Of a stretch of DNA of 64,000 nucleotides, positions 38,401 to 46,301 are shown one piece after another. This stretch comes from Saprospiraceae bacterium (GTDB lineage Bacteria; Bacteroidota; Bacteroidia; Chitinophagales; Saprospiraceae). The DNA is taken from assembly GCA_041392805.1 (NCBI GenBank), contig JAWKLJ010000003.1, positions 62,001 through 126,000 of the forward strand. The letters are read 5' to 3'. Within the stretch, counting starts at the first letter, position 1; every line of letters starts with the position of its first letter. The notes below the pieces were generated by a model, which was not told the DNA's origin, did no database searches, and saw only the letters and a program-made list of their open reading frames with translations. The position numbers were made by a program, and so were the translations under genes.

Positions 38401-40107
38401 CCCGCTGTCGCCGAAAGTTTCGTGAACATGAATGAAAACAGATACGGCGTGCCGCGGATTGAATATGACCCGGATGGAAACATAACACATTTAAGCCGGA
38501 TTGGAATAATAGGAGCGTGCAGTCCAGGGCGACCTGAATATGGACTAATAGACAATCTAACATACACCTATGCTGGGCCAAATCGTTTGCAAAACGTGAC
38601 AGATGACACAGGAATAGAAAAAGGGTTTAATCCAGGCGGAGGATCAGGAGATTACCAATATGACAAGAAGGGGAATCTGATCTCTGATCCCTATAAAGGC
38701 TTGACCATTAAATATAATTACCTTAACTTACCCGAGGAAATTACAAAAGGCGGCAGTGTGATAAAGATCATATATGACGCTGCGGGCCGCAAGCTACGCC
38801 AAGAGTTTATACCAGAAGAGGGCGAAGGCGTATTGTTAGACTATGTCAGTGGCATTGAATACCGCGATGAAGCGCTCAACTCCGTTTTTCATGCAGAAGG
38901 CAGGGCATTCAAGGACAAAGACAAGGACAAGTGGCAATACGAATACTTTATTAAAGATCATTTAGGTAATACCCATCTTTCTGTAGTTGACCTAAATGGC
39001 GATGGCTGTATTGATCCGCTGAGTGATCCGTCGGAGGTATTGCAGGAGAACCACTATTATCCCTTCGGCCTAAATATGGATGGGCTTTGGGCCAGGCAGT
39101 ATCTGAAAGAGGAGACGGATGAGAATGGAAATGGAATCCTCGATCCTGTTTTAGATGAAGAAGGGAATTCGGTAGTCGACCAAGAGAAGCTCAATCGGTA
39201 TCAGTATAATGGGAAGGAACTCACCGAAGACTTAGGGCTGAATTGGAATGATTATGGGGCGCGGTGGTATGATGCGGCGGTTGGGAGGTGGGGTGCGGTG
39301 GATCCGTTGGCGGAGAAATATTTCTCTTTAAGCCCTTACAACTATGTGAGTAATAATCCTCTTGTTTTCGTTGATCTATATGGGATGGACTTGACCATTT
39401 CGATAGGTGGCAATGGTTTCAATAGTGTTGCAGCTCTCGTTAGTTTCCTATCGCATTTAAACGAATCCACTGATAATAAGGTTCAATTTAATCTAACTAG
39501 TAATGGGAACAATAGCTTTGACGTCTCTATTGATAAAAGCAAGAGCGATATAAATGGTTTAAGTAAATCAGGAGGTGCTTTTTATAAACATGTCTCAGCT
39601 ATTATTGATGATAAAAAAACTACAAATATTGATTTAGTTTATGGCTCTGATCAGGCTGATAATGGCAATTTTTACAGTAAAAATTCAGCACCAATCGATA
39701 TGAGAGATATTGAACAATTTCCAATAAATCAAGGTTACGGGAATAATAGGACAGCAAGTAGAAGTGGTAAATTGATTCATGAATTAGTTGAACAATACTA
39801 TAAACAGACGAAACCAGGGGGAAGCAGTTTTAGCATTCCTCATTCGGCGGGAATGAGTGCGGAAAGCGACGTTGATGGTTTGGACCGTGTCCCATTTAAG
39901 AATCCTAATAATAAATATATTTTTCCAAAAAGACACATGGGAAATAATACAGAAGCCAATTCAATAGGAAGACAAACGAAGTATTATAATCCAACAACAG
40001 GGGAATATTGGATAGAACCTGCAGCGATGAGATTGACGCCATCAGGAAGTAAGTTTGGTACTATACGACTGCTCAAACCATTCAGGGACGTCAATAACCA
40101 ATATTGA
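32446..40107 (+). CDS. secreted RHS/YD-repeat polymorphic toxin, 2,553 aa
   Basis: ATG 32446 starts a signal peptide (MKRQKISLIILGILFLVGLN-AQ). The N-terminal region (YVDVPVNMYSGIPEMSIPIH, then THE HANGIRVAEEATWVGLGWNL phrase) is the Bacteroidota RHS plug. YD repeats fill about 35500-38960, interrupted by a cysteine-rich insertion of about 270 aa (37380-38200). The RHS core lies at about 38900-39390 (KDHLGNTHLSVVD, YYPFGLNMDG, RYQYNGKELTEDLGLNWNDY, NNPLVFVDLYG). The usual DPxG at the core end is DLYG here. The tip, about 240 aa from 39390, contains SGKLIHELVEQYYKQ, a possible metal-site helix, and is related to tip 2. The immunity gene follows. RHS shells enclose and deliver the C-terminal toxin. 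Confidence 0.92.
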   Translation: MKRQKISLIILGILFLVGLNAQQVALPPAPEAAAMKEYVDVPVNMYSGIPEMSIPIHAIQGREITVPITLSYHANGIRVAEEATWVGLGWNLSAGGMITREIRDKDDFGGKSLYDDSSTRSYPYKDKLNRLPKDPSQGGTNSFFFHPWNIETQDGTFLTARMENCGLFESYCEYESVGEGIINKTEFCPELGPYSSSGQLGSPDKKIDTEPDLFSFSFGGYSGKFIFDKKEFKYVPLSGTAIKIEVKYASGATPEPYWDITTPDGMIYSFGQDAFSRQTTYNLSFNFKSTAAGVLALNTLTCIDCENENQTVESGQRYISTWYLQKIVAPNGDQVDFIYNKETVDIAAFYNENANGVRPIPNYSEFMADRLFGCGEIVESPRGVFFGVDCISPAFPDEVITHTVTRVAYDRVTLSKIDCEYGEVRFETSSRMDLLGGEKLDAIKIYTGPETPSLNKTFVFNYSYFSAGSNGQNTWDDHIRSVYNAGKALPGNFLADQFNKRLKLKSLQEFGEGSDQIPAYQFSYKESPALPPKSSLAIDYWGYFNNANENKILLPQVNTDDAILKASEQQFEDFFSCGSKRLEVLPGANRKANENFAGGWLLNEVIYPTKGKLNLEFESNEYSFPPHWELAPNTGANATLGGNRNGQVWETPFVNFPTNLPPHLDKVNVSMYVGYDLIDNPTDYPSPPACSNDLVTESGPYTSFGPLPFITLPSIRIRSVDNSFSETYEIKNTASYGIDPNASLNQKYKGPIWLDIELDPGKEYIIEIIPLDVQGERKLPCNLNVYSVVLNWEKYELVDHAYGGGMRVSRTDLDDGRKKTISKLYKYPLQSSEGTPQALLVNHPKFEFPYFMVYPGGTFCNGILPESKAFELFRYSNSQVPIQNSYAGSFVGYSEVEVWHGEGKENGKSEYLFHNKTNNYNLGAQILPPMLPNFYDQKNGVLLEQIDYLGASEEKVRQIVNTYDNELIEHYWNLHLFTFVDPYSLSIGSSVYHCPLYRNHFFFYKDIRQWVKLLKTVETYYLDGGNVTKVTDYTYNTENFQIASTSLKDSDNRVYKTTYDYPVGSVTGETDIQATASLLSGYNIISTVIAERNLVDGVQTGGSKTTYQIAGGAIVPETLYQWEGTAWDPIGTFTSYYPDGFPQTFQKEYYNDPDEFEWYGYGNLSGQVQKKGLLAKKTYKDFEWKFDYYEDTRRLLERIEPDKTYANFTYDGLQRLKTIEPHGNGGALKSTTTINYNYGGPENNTVNTSIIYEADPTSSLTAEPKSSTKYYDGLGRYYKTIMHSYHKDANDVVTEEINFDNFGRVEEKTYLPGSMTLYTYEMSPLGRLMEQEFPDGEIVRSEYGSEENYYTQTSIDEKGNKTTNKIDLLGRTVKITDAEAGTTQYEYDNWGNIKGVTTPAGSHYDYAYDTQNRIISKAVPGGGTTTYGYADGSAPETGRDLLVWEQFDEDQNGQKIQISYQYDDYDRVIETFLGNLGGESLIKNEYYKKEESDHIDKIKVTHNKKIGLDGNTSDTYVYDQFGRVEQYDFAHHIGTDGTTNLYDLADRLRKSTLAHNGYQGLSVISETTYDMYDRLLTNQHQIDQQGPELIAENIAYSKRDELEVKLLGGGLQTFNYQYHKRGWLTQINEPLGAFGQLGLSCKIPEVVEGEDTPETGAKINIEQLTLEEFLRIRFEVQLKIQQTIDEQPCPILACPVIACSPAEVDQQTACLAQIRKETKDLIGHVQNIPCEDGTSEEVWTVDVDILSFPVDLLRVALCDGSETYILASYANKLCGNYVVQQLIPVNSAGQLFTTRDPELPTQLDLEEVLTLIGEGQTPTLNGYTLCGEPVCPSTPIDCSTATIALQQTAIAILKEHVPEITVEDLPIYLYEMLTCTGETFYILEDEYPIVEHSKMEVIDTIIIDSLTQPIPVDYTIPKNKTACNDIFYLKLDYEPNGNIKTKTWQVANRNQMKYDFSYDKLNRLKDARYSERIKVPQATSGGPGIPAVAESFVNMNENRYGVPRIEYDPDGNITHLSRIGIIGACSPGRPEYGLIDNLTYTYAGPNRLQNVTDDTGIEKGFNPGGGSGDYQYDKKGNLISDPYKGLTIKYNYLNLPEEITKGGSVIKIIYDAAGRKLRQEFIPEEGEGVLLDYVSGIEYRDEALNSVFHAEGRAFKDKDKDKWQYEYFIKDHLGNTHLSVVDLNGDGCIDPLSDPSEVLQENHYYPFGLNMDGLWARQYLKEETDENGNGILDPVLDEEGNSVVDQEKLNRYQYNGKELTEDLGLNWNDYGARWYDAAVGRWGAVDPLAEKYFSLSPYNYVSNNPLVFVDLYGMDLTISIGGNGFNSVAALVSFLSHLNESTDNKVQFNLTSNGNNSFDVSIDKSKSDINGLSKSGGAFYKHVSAIIDDKKTTNIDLVYGSDQADNGNFYSKNSAPIDMRDIEQFPINQGYGNNRTASRSGKLIHELVEQYYKQTKPGGSSFSIPHSAGMSAESDVDGLDRVPFKNPNNKYIFPKRHMGNNTEANSIGRQTKYYNPTTGEYWIEPAAMRLTPSGSKFGTIRLLKPFRDVNNQY

Positions 40108-40120
40108 AAATTTTAATATT

Positions 40121-40600
40121 ATGCCTAAAAATTTCGTCAACTATATAATTTTGTTTTCCTTTTTGTCCTGTTCAAATAACTCTAAAAAGTGTTTTAATAG
40201 TCAATTGGAGCATGTCTTTACTATGGCCTTAAAATCAATAGAGGTTTATTACTCTGTTGAGCCGATTAAGAATGATTCTCTATATTCTATTGATGGCTCT
40301 CGGGTCTTTTTAGAGCTTGTTACGGGGATTCAATCAAGTGTTATGAAAACCAATTTTGGCATATATTATGCCGATCCAAATGATTTAAAAAAAGATATTG
40401 AAAAATGGAATTCTTGGTTTGAAGAATACAAATGTCATATTAATTTGACCCAGATAAAAGAATTGTATGAATCTTATAGAAGAAAGCAAATAGAAGAAAG
40501 AAAGCTACTTCCAATTGAAATAAAAAGTACATTAAGTGCTATACCTGACACATGGGAATCATTACTTATTGAGGGTGTTGGTGAAACTCAATTAGAATAG
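40121..40600 (+). CDS. immunity lipoprotein for the main RHS tip
   Basis: The start is set at ATG 40121, where a lipoprotein signal begins (MPKNFVNYIILFSFLSC, lipobox FLSC); an upstream ATG at 40055 overlaps the toxin. The mature part of about 140 aa is helical. Its IEKWNSWFEEYKCHIN segment aligns with ..THWISWLEENKCKFD of the protein at 43446-43982, the immunity gene of the related tip 2. It lies 13 bases after the RHS stop. A lipoprotein immunity protein implies that the toxin acts in the periplasm or at the envelope. Confidence 0.75.
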   Translation: MPKNFVNYIILFSFLSCSNNSKKCFNSQLEHVFTMALKSIEVYYSVEPIKNDSLYSIDGSRVFLELVTGIQSSVMKTNFGIYYADPNDLKKDIEKWNSWFEEYKCHINLTQIKELYESYRRKQIEERKLLPIEIKSTLSAIPDTWESLLIEGVGETQLE

Positions 40601-40753
40601 TTTTTGTAACTGTTTAGGTACTTTTGTGACTGAATTTAATATTAAGTAAATTATGTAGCTGATAATCAGTAGATTATTGTGAATAATTGAGCGGATCCCT
40701 TGTCGTTTTAGGGCTGCTAAAAATGACAAGTATATTGATTTCAATAAGCGAAA

Positions 40754-40900
40754 ACCCCAGCTGTCCGTAGTATCACAGCCCCGCTCCTCGTCGTTTGCAA
40801 CGACGATGCCCTATCAAAAGCCAGGTCAAAAAGGCCATCAGGCTTGGCCGGAGGCAGCTAGGAATAAGCTGGTGAGGGCAGGGATGGAGGACTAAACTGG
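40754..40900. repeat. inter-cassette repeat, copy A
   Basis: First of five copies of a non-coding sequence lying between toxin cassettes. It runs from ACCCCAGCTGTCCGTAGTAT to GGACTAAACTGG and contains TCGTCGTT (40788-40795), TGC, AACGACGA (40799-40806), followed by GATGCCCTATCAAAAGCCAG and GAGGCAGCTAGGAATAA. Between 40601 and 40753 and from 40901 to 41053 I see no gene. Confidence 0.85.
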
Positions 40901-41053
40901 AGAGGGTTGGCCTATTGGTTGTTTTAAGAAGCGTAGGTGTGTCGGGTCTTGACCAGGAATATTTATCAGGTTGAAACCCAAAGTGCCAAAAAGGTAACAT
41001 CTGTTGTGGTTATAAAATCACAAAACTTTGACACTTTTTAACACTTATGCTCA

Positions 41054-41467
41054 TCAAGCGAAGGGATTTTTGACGGTCAGCACCTGCTCAATGACCTGCC
41101 CATGCTGCAAATCCTCCGAGTACAGCACCGAGCAACCCGCCTCTAAAGCCGCTGCCAAAATTAGACTGTCGTAAAAAGAAAAGCCGTAGCGGTCGGCAAT
41201 TTGACAAGACCATTGAACGGTAGTGAAAGTATTGGTGTGAACCTCATTATTCTGCTCCATCTCCTGCAGCACCTTTTGAATGTCCTGCCAGGCGAACTTG
41301 AATTTTTTGAATAGCACATTTGCCGCTTCTTTGAACACCTGCGTACTGATGACGGTATTTTCTGTGGTGATGATGTGCTGGATTTTTTGCTGCTTCAGCA
41401 CGTCCACATTGGTGTGGGCATAAATCAAGAGGTTGGTGTCCAAAAAGACCTTTTGCTTATCGTTCAT
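41054..41467 (-). CDS. PIN-domain toxin (VapC-like)
   Basis: The 137-aa protein is a complete PIN domain: VFLDTNLLIYAH (D9), the FKEAANVL helix (E47), and YGFSFYDSLILAAALEAGCS with the third acidic residue, then VLYSEDLQHG. PIN toxins are RNases that cleave tRNA, rRNA or mRNA. It overlaps the upstream small gene by 11 bases. Unlike the PIN gene at 3221, all four acidic positions are present. It is inserted, in opposite orientation, between copy A of the inter-cassette repeat and RHS fragment 2. Confidence 0.88.
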   Translation of the reverse strand: MNDKQKVFLDTNLLIYAHTNVDVLKQQKIQHIITTENTVISTQVFKEAANVLFKKFKFAWQDIQKVLQEMEQNNEVHTNTFTTVQWSCQIADRYGFSFYDSLILAAALEAGCSVLYSEDLQHGQVIEQVLTVKNPFA

Positions 41468-41672
41468 TGGCTTCGTCTCGGTTAAAGCGGTAATTTACTT
41501 TTAGTTCGTTGGGCACATCCAACACGGTGAAGGACACCTTTTTCTTTGATTTTTGAATAGCCTCCTCGATGACAAAGGCGATGACCTCAATCTGCTTGCC
41601 CAAAAAGTTATCGGGCAAGGAAAGCGTCAAGTTGTTGCCTTCGGCGGTAAGAATAGTTCGTATCATAACCAT
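41457..41672 (-). CDS. antitoxin of the PIN toxin
   Basis: A 71-aa protein with a short strand-rich N-terminus (IRTILTAEGNNLTLSLPDNF), then GKQIEVIAFVIEEA, as in small AbrB/DUF2281-like antitoxins of Bacteroidota, and a basic C-terminal part (NELKVNYRFNRDEANER). It overlaps the toxin start by 11 bases. The first ATG is used; the third codon ATG is equally possible. Confidence 0.75.
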   Translation of the reverse strand: MVMIRTILTAEGNNLTLSLPDNFLGKQIEVIAFVIEEAIQKSKKKVSFTVLDVPNELKVNYRFNRDEANER

Positions 41673-41679
41673 CTAAATT

Positions 41680-42054
41680 TTAAAGTGCTGCCACATTTTT
41701 TTGAAAAAAGTGCTTGAATTTTTTGTTGGTCAATAGCTTATCGACCATCGTAAAAACAATAGACCTGTCTTCCTCATCCAATTGATTGATTAGATGCAGT
41801 TTTTCAAAATCAGGTTTGTCTTCTACGGTAATTTCTTCGGGAACAACATTGGCGTAGTTCAATATCTGGTCAGCCGTCAGGTTAAAAAGTAAGGTCAACT
41901 GCTTCAACTCGGCAACGGACAGTTCCCGTTTTCCATTTTCCAGTTTATTGTAATTGCTGTTGCCAATGCCCAAGTGGGCAGAGACCTCTTTTTGCATAAA
42001 GCCTTTGTCTTCCCTTATTTTTTTAATGATTTTACCCATTTCCATAATCAACAA
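41680..42054 (-). CDS. XRE-family regulator
   Basis: The 124-aa protein carries a classical HTH_3 domain (MGKIIKKIREDKGFMQKEVS, AHLGIGNSNYNKLENGKREL) in residues about 5-60, then a helical C-terminal part (FEKLHLINQLDEEDRSIVFT, MVDKLLTNKKFKHFFQ) typical of Bacteroidota XRE regulators. It lies 7 bases upstream of the antitoxin and probably regulates that operon, or it could be an independent passenger. Several ATGs are available within the first six codons. Confidence 0.85.
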   Translation of the reverse strand: MLIMEMGKIIKKIREDKGFMQKEVSAHLGIGNSNYNKLENGKRELSVAELKQLTLLFNLTADQILNYANVVPEEITVEDKPDFEKLHLINQLDEEDRSIVFTMVDKLLTNKKFKHFFQKNVAAL

Positions 42055-42107
42055 TTTAGGTACAAAGATAGCTTAAAAATGCGTTATTAGAAAGTATTTG
42101 CGAAAAG

Positions 42108-43449
42108 GTGAAATTCATTAAATATAATTACCTTAACTTAACCGAGGAAATTACAAAAGGCGGAAGTGGTATTGAATACCGCGATGAAGCGCTCAACTCC
42201 GTTTTTCATGCAGAAGGCAGGGCATTCAAAGACAAAGACAAGTGGCAATACGAATACTTTATTAAGGACCATCCCGACCCTGCGGGTGCGGGACAGGTTT
42301 TAGGTAATACCCACCTTTCTGTAGCAGACTTAAATGGTGATGGCTGTATTGATCCGCTGAGTGATCCTTCGGAGGTATTACAGGTCGAAGCGCAGCGAAG
42401 ATCCCGTACTTTACGTCGGGAAGAATCATTACTATCCCTTTGGCCTAAATATGGATGGACCCTGGGCTAGGCAATATCAGAAAGAGGAGACGGATGAAAA
42501 TGGGAATGGAACCCTTGACCCGATTTTAGATGAAGAGGGGAATCCCGTAGTAGACCAGGACAAGTTGAATCGGTATCAATATAATGGGAAGGAGTTGACG
42601 GAGGATTTAGGGCTGAATTGGAATGATTATGGGGCGCGGTGGTATGATCCGGCTATTGGAAGGTGGAATGCGGTGGATCCGCTGGCGGAAGAATTCTATA
42701 GTTGGTCGCCATACAATTATACCTATAATAACCCGATAAGGTTCATTGATCCAGATGGAACTAGTCCAAATGATATAATTATAGGTGTTACTGGTGACCC
42801 GGAAAGCATAAATAATTATCTCAAAGTTATCAATGAAAACCTTGGAGGACAATTCCACGCCGCAACAGAACAGATCTACGATGCAGAAGGCAATGTTATA
42901 GAAGGGCAAGAGAGATTAAGAATAACGGCAACGGGTGGTGATTTAAGTCAACTTTCATCAGGTCAACAGGAATTTTATAAATCAATGTTTGATGTTGCAG
43001 AGCGTCAAACAGGAAAAGTCTACTTCGATATTGTTTCGGGAGATCCTGATGTTGATGTTGGAAAATACAAAACTTACCCTGCGAGTCTGGATATTGCTGA
43101 TGTTATGCAGTTTCCTAAGTTGGATCCAACTAAAAGTGTTCAAGAAGGACCGACCCAAGCGGGTAAATTAATACATGAAACCAAAGAGCAGTACTTCAAG
43201 CAAGTAGTGGATCGTAATAGAAAACCTAACATGAAAGGTTTTGGCCCTAATCATTATGGTACAGCGGGTAAATACAATAATACACCTGGTGATAGTAATG
43301 GTGGAGCACAGGGCTTTGAGGATGCTGTAAATGGGAATAAACGTACTTCAGATTTTCGTTATCAAAAGCCTAATGGGCAAATAAATGAATTCCGTTACGG
43401 TTCTGGAGCTAATGGAATAATAAAGATTATGAAGAAAACAATAAAATGA
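42108..43449 (+). pseudogene. displaced RHS cassette 2: core remnant with toxin tip
   Basis: Sequence from about 42117 repeats the 3' part of the main RHS core (TATAATTACCTTAACTTA..) but lacks a middle segment and has two small palindrome-like insertions (near 42273 and 42385). The second breaks the frame between 42108-42470 and 42361-43449. The 3' frame contains YYPFGLNMDGPWARQY, DENGNGTLDP, YNGKELTEDLGLNWNDYGAR and DPDGTSPND. The tip has AGKLIHETKEQYFKQ and is a divergent relative of the main tip. With no start region or signal peptide it cannot be exported by itself. It is probably a store that needs recombination into the main gene. Confidence 0.75.
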
Positions 43450-43982
43450 AAACTGAAACTGTAATGTTAGTTTTGTTTCTAGTATCATCTGTTATAAGTT
43501 GTAATAAACTAGAAAAAAATGGAATAGTCCTTGAAAACATTGATACATGGTGTACAATTGATACAGCTTTTTTAAATAGATATCTTTTTGATATCAGACA
43601 AGTTGTGGAGAGAGAAAATAGTTCTTCATTTCAGGATGCTTTCCTTTCTTTTCGCAAATTAGAAGCTATCACAAGTGATATATTTGCTTTGGATGAAGTT
43701 ACTTACACTTTTTTAAATGACATGCACCGACTGGATACACTAAACTACAAATTAACACATTGGATAAGCTGGTTGGAAGAAAATAAATGCAAATTTGATT
43801 CGACCAAAGTGTCCTTAATTTATGAAAAGGTAAATGAATGGAACCAAAACACTAGATTCAATGAAGAATTCCTGCAAAAGGAGAGGCAACTCTATGGTTT
43901 GGAGCAGTATGATGATAGTAAAGATTCAATTTTGATTCATAGAGTTAAGACCAGTATGGAGGAAAATACTCTGAGGTGGTGA
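43446..43982 (+). CDS. immunity lipoprotein 2
   Basis: The start overlaps the tip 2 stop (ATGA). The 178-aa protein has a lipoprotein signal (MKTETVMLVLFLVSSVISC, lipobox VISC) and a helical body. Its WISWLEENKCKFDSTK segment matches the immunity protein of the main tip, as expected because the tips are related. It could be expressed from its own weak promoter or from read-through of the array. The role is assigned from position and homology to immunity 1. Confidence 0.75.
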   Translation: MKTETVMLVLFLVSSVISCNKLEKNGIVLENIDTWCTIDTAFLNRYLFDIRQVVERENSSSFQDAFLSFRKLEAITSDIFALDEVTYTFLNDMHRLDTLNYKLTHWISWLEENKCKFDSTKVSLIYEKVNEWNQNTRFNEEFLQKERQLYGLEQYDDSKDSILIHRVKTSMEENTLRW

Positions 43983-44146
43983 AGGCCGTGAAAGCCCTCA
44001 TGTTTGTATCAAAAAATAGCCTTTTAACTGAGGATAGTGGGAAGCAAGAGATATCAACTACTTGTCTAGTTCTAAGGTAAAATAGTCAGAATGTCATCAT
44101 TTACTTTGATCAATCAGTGCAAGATTTCGTCTTACACCTTGTAAAA

Positions 44147-44347
44147 ACCCCCGCTGTGCGTAGTATATGACAGCCCCCAGCCCTGCTAATCGTCGTTTGT
44201 AACGACGATGCCTTATCAAAAGCCATGTCATAAAGGCCATCAGACTCGCCCGAGGCAGCTAGGAATAACCTGGCGAGGGCAGGGGTGAAGGGCTAAACTG
44301 GTGTGCGTCCCGGGCCAAGTAGCTTGAAAGAAGTGTCGGAGGGAGGC
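44147..44347. repeat. inter-cassette repeat, copy B
   Basis: It reads CCCCCGCTGTGCGTAGTAT, CCCAGCCCTGCTAATCGTCG, then TTTGTAACGACGATGCC, AGGAATAACCTGGCGAGGGC, and extends past TAAACTGG with GTGTGCGTCCCGGGCCAAGT. It passes directly into RHS core sequence at about 44348. Between 43983 and 44146 I see no gene. Confidence 0.85.
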
Positions 44348-44349
44348 TC

Positions 44350-45330
44350 AATTACTACCCCTTCGGCCTGAATATGGATGGGCCCTGGGCAACGCAGTAT
44401 CAAAAGGACGAGCAAGGGGAAACGGTTTTGGATGATGAAGGTAATCCGGTAGTGGATAGGGACAAGTTGAATCGGTATCAGTATAATGGGAAGGAGTTGA
44501 CGGAGGACTTGGGGTTGAATTGGAATGATTATGGGGCGCGGTGGTATGATGCGGCGGTTGGGAGGTGGAATAGTGTTGATAGGTTTGCCGAATTGTACAG
44601 TTCTCATTCTCCTTACAACTATGTTCTAAATAGTCCTTCTAATGCCGTAGACCCTGATGGCAATCTGGTTATCTTTATTAACGGATTTACTCCTCACAAG
44701 AATGAACAAGGAACTGCAAGATATTGGAGATCGTATAGAAGGGATGTAGTAGGTTATGGTGCTTATGATACTCCGATTTATGGCCAAGAATATCTAGTGA
44801 GAGCATTTGATACTGAAGTAATGGATCAACTTAGAGATCATGAAACTGCGTATATACATGGCGGAAACAATCCTTCAAGAGGAAGTCGATATGCAGATGG
44901 TTTTGTATCAGGATTAGCAAATGCTGAGGCCATTCTAGATAAGATCGTAGATGAAAATGGTTTTGTAACTGAGACCATAAAAATAATAACACATAGCATG
45001 GGGGCAGCTTTTGGTAAGGGCTTTGCGGCCGCGCTTTTAAAAATTGCAAAAAGAAGAAAGGTAAAGGGAGTGCCAATAACATTAGTTGCCGATTTTGATC
45101 CTTTCCAAGCAGATAGGTTAGAAGCTCATGAAAATGTCTTCACACAACAATTTTGGCATGATGGGGGATTTTTTGGGCTAGCAGATCAAACACAGAAAAA
45201 CGCTAGTGTGCGTGAAGATAAAGAACAAGCTAGTCACAGCATTATGACATTTTTTAATGATATATCCAATCTACAAGAGGGAAGATATGAATATAATGGA
45301 AAGGAGTGGATATGTACAAGTTGCAATTAA
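44350..45330 (+). pseudogene. displaced RHS cassette 3: alpha/beta-hydrolase-like tip
   Basis: The frame opens in the repeat and reads NYYPFGLNMDGPWATQYQ, YQYNGKELTEDLGLNWNDYG and ends the core with SPSNAVDPDG. The 220-aa tip begins NLVIFINGFTPHK and contains KIITHSMGAAFGKGF, a serine-hydrolase nucleophile elbow (HSMG) like that of lipases, with an aspartate in VADFDPF and a histidine further on. A lipase or phospholipase activity is an inference from that motif. It lacks the RHS N-terminus and signal peptide. The first ATG is at 44374. Its immunity gene is a predicted lipoprotein. Confidence 0.75.
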
Positions 45331-45934
45331 CAAGAAGACCGTTTTGATATTTATGGTATTTTTATCCGTTTTACTTTTGAAGTGTGGTGGAAAGCAAGGG
45401 GCTATAATACCAGAATACTCCTATGCTAATGAAGTTAACAGAGATAAATACTTTGCTGATAGCACCTTTCTGATTGATCATATTGGGAAAATGATTCAGA
45501 GAAAGGAAGGTCCATTCTATCCTGAAAAATTTGATGATTCCACCGAAATTTACATAGATACTATCCTGTATAACGCAGATCAAGATAGACTAGCATTCTT
45601 TGTCATCACAAAGAATACAAATGACAAACTGTTGACTAAAGGTAGTCGAGATAAATCTCATTTTGATGCACATTTTTTTATTGGGGAGATTTTCGAAAAG
45701 TCTTGGGAGCTAAAATGGTTTAAGCGATTAAATTTTTCAAGATTCGAAAGTTACAATGACATATCGATCAAAATGAGAAGTTGGTACAATAATGAATTAG
45801 AAAAGGTAAAAGGATCCGGTGGCAAAAGCTTATATAAATACAATTTGAACGATTATCGTTTTTGGGATGGCCCGTTATGGGATAGTACTATTACACACAA
45901 TCCTAGCTCCTATATAACAGGTCAAGCAAAGTAA
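45296..45934 (+). CDS. immunity lipoprotein 3
   Basis: ATG 45296, inside the end of tip 3 (35-base overlap), gives 212 aa with a hydrophobic segment and lipobox (KKTVLIFMVFLSVLLLKC-GG). The 17-residue lead before the hydrophobic part is long for a lipoprotein, so a downstream non-ATG start is possible. The mature protein is soluble (EVNRDKYFADSTFLIDHIG, DRLAFFVITKNTND). Envelope location fits a hydrolase tip acting on lipids. The family is not recognised. Confidence 0.7.
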   Translation: MERSGYVQVAINKKTVLIFMVFLSVLLLKCGGKQGAIIPEYSYANEVNRDKYFADSTFLIDHIGKMIQRKEGPFYPEKFDDSTEIYIDTILYNADQDRLAFFVITKNTNDKLLTKGSRDKSHFDAHFFIGEIFEKSWELKWFKRLNFSRFESYNDISIKMRSWYNNELEKVKGSGGKSLYKYNLNDYRFWDGPLWDSTITHNPSSYITGQAK

Positions 45935-46301
45935 TAAATACCCTGGTGCCGGAAGGTTAGCAGCTGGTACATTATGGAAAACTGGCAGCAATTCATGGGG
46001 AGCTACTCGAAGTTGGCTTGGTCGAAGAGGGCTTGCTGATAAAGGGCAAGAAGTACATCATTGGTTTTTTCATAGGAAAGGTAAAATAGGTAAACGAGTG
46101 CCTGATAATGTCAAAAACCAGCCATGGAATCTAATAAATATGCCCAAAAATCCAGCGATCCATGATGCGATCCATGGAGGAGGTCCTTTAAGAAACAGGC
46201 GACTTTGGTATTTATTTCAGTACACTCCTGATTACGTAAAAGGCAGTTTTGGAGGCTGGGGTAGATATCTTGAATACAAATATCGAGATACAAATGATTG
46301 A
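45918..46301 (+). pseudogene. orphan HNH-like nuclease tip without RHS core
   Basis: The open frame begins right at the end of immunity gene 3 and has no ATG until 46098. It reads KYPGAGRLAAGTLWKTGSNS, then GQEVHHWFFHRKGKIGKRVP, NVKNQPWNLINMPKNPAIHD and AIHGGG. The HHWF..N.PWNL.....H..IHG order is a known HNH-type nuclease tip of RHS toxins. The RHS core that should precede it is missing, so it cannot be made as a toxin from this locus as it stands. It overlaps its immunity gene by 8 bases. Confidence 0.75.
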
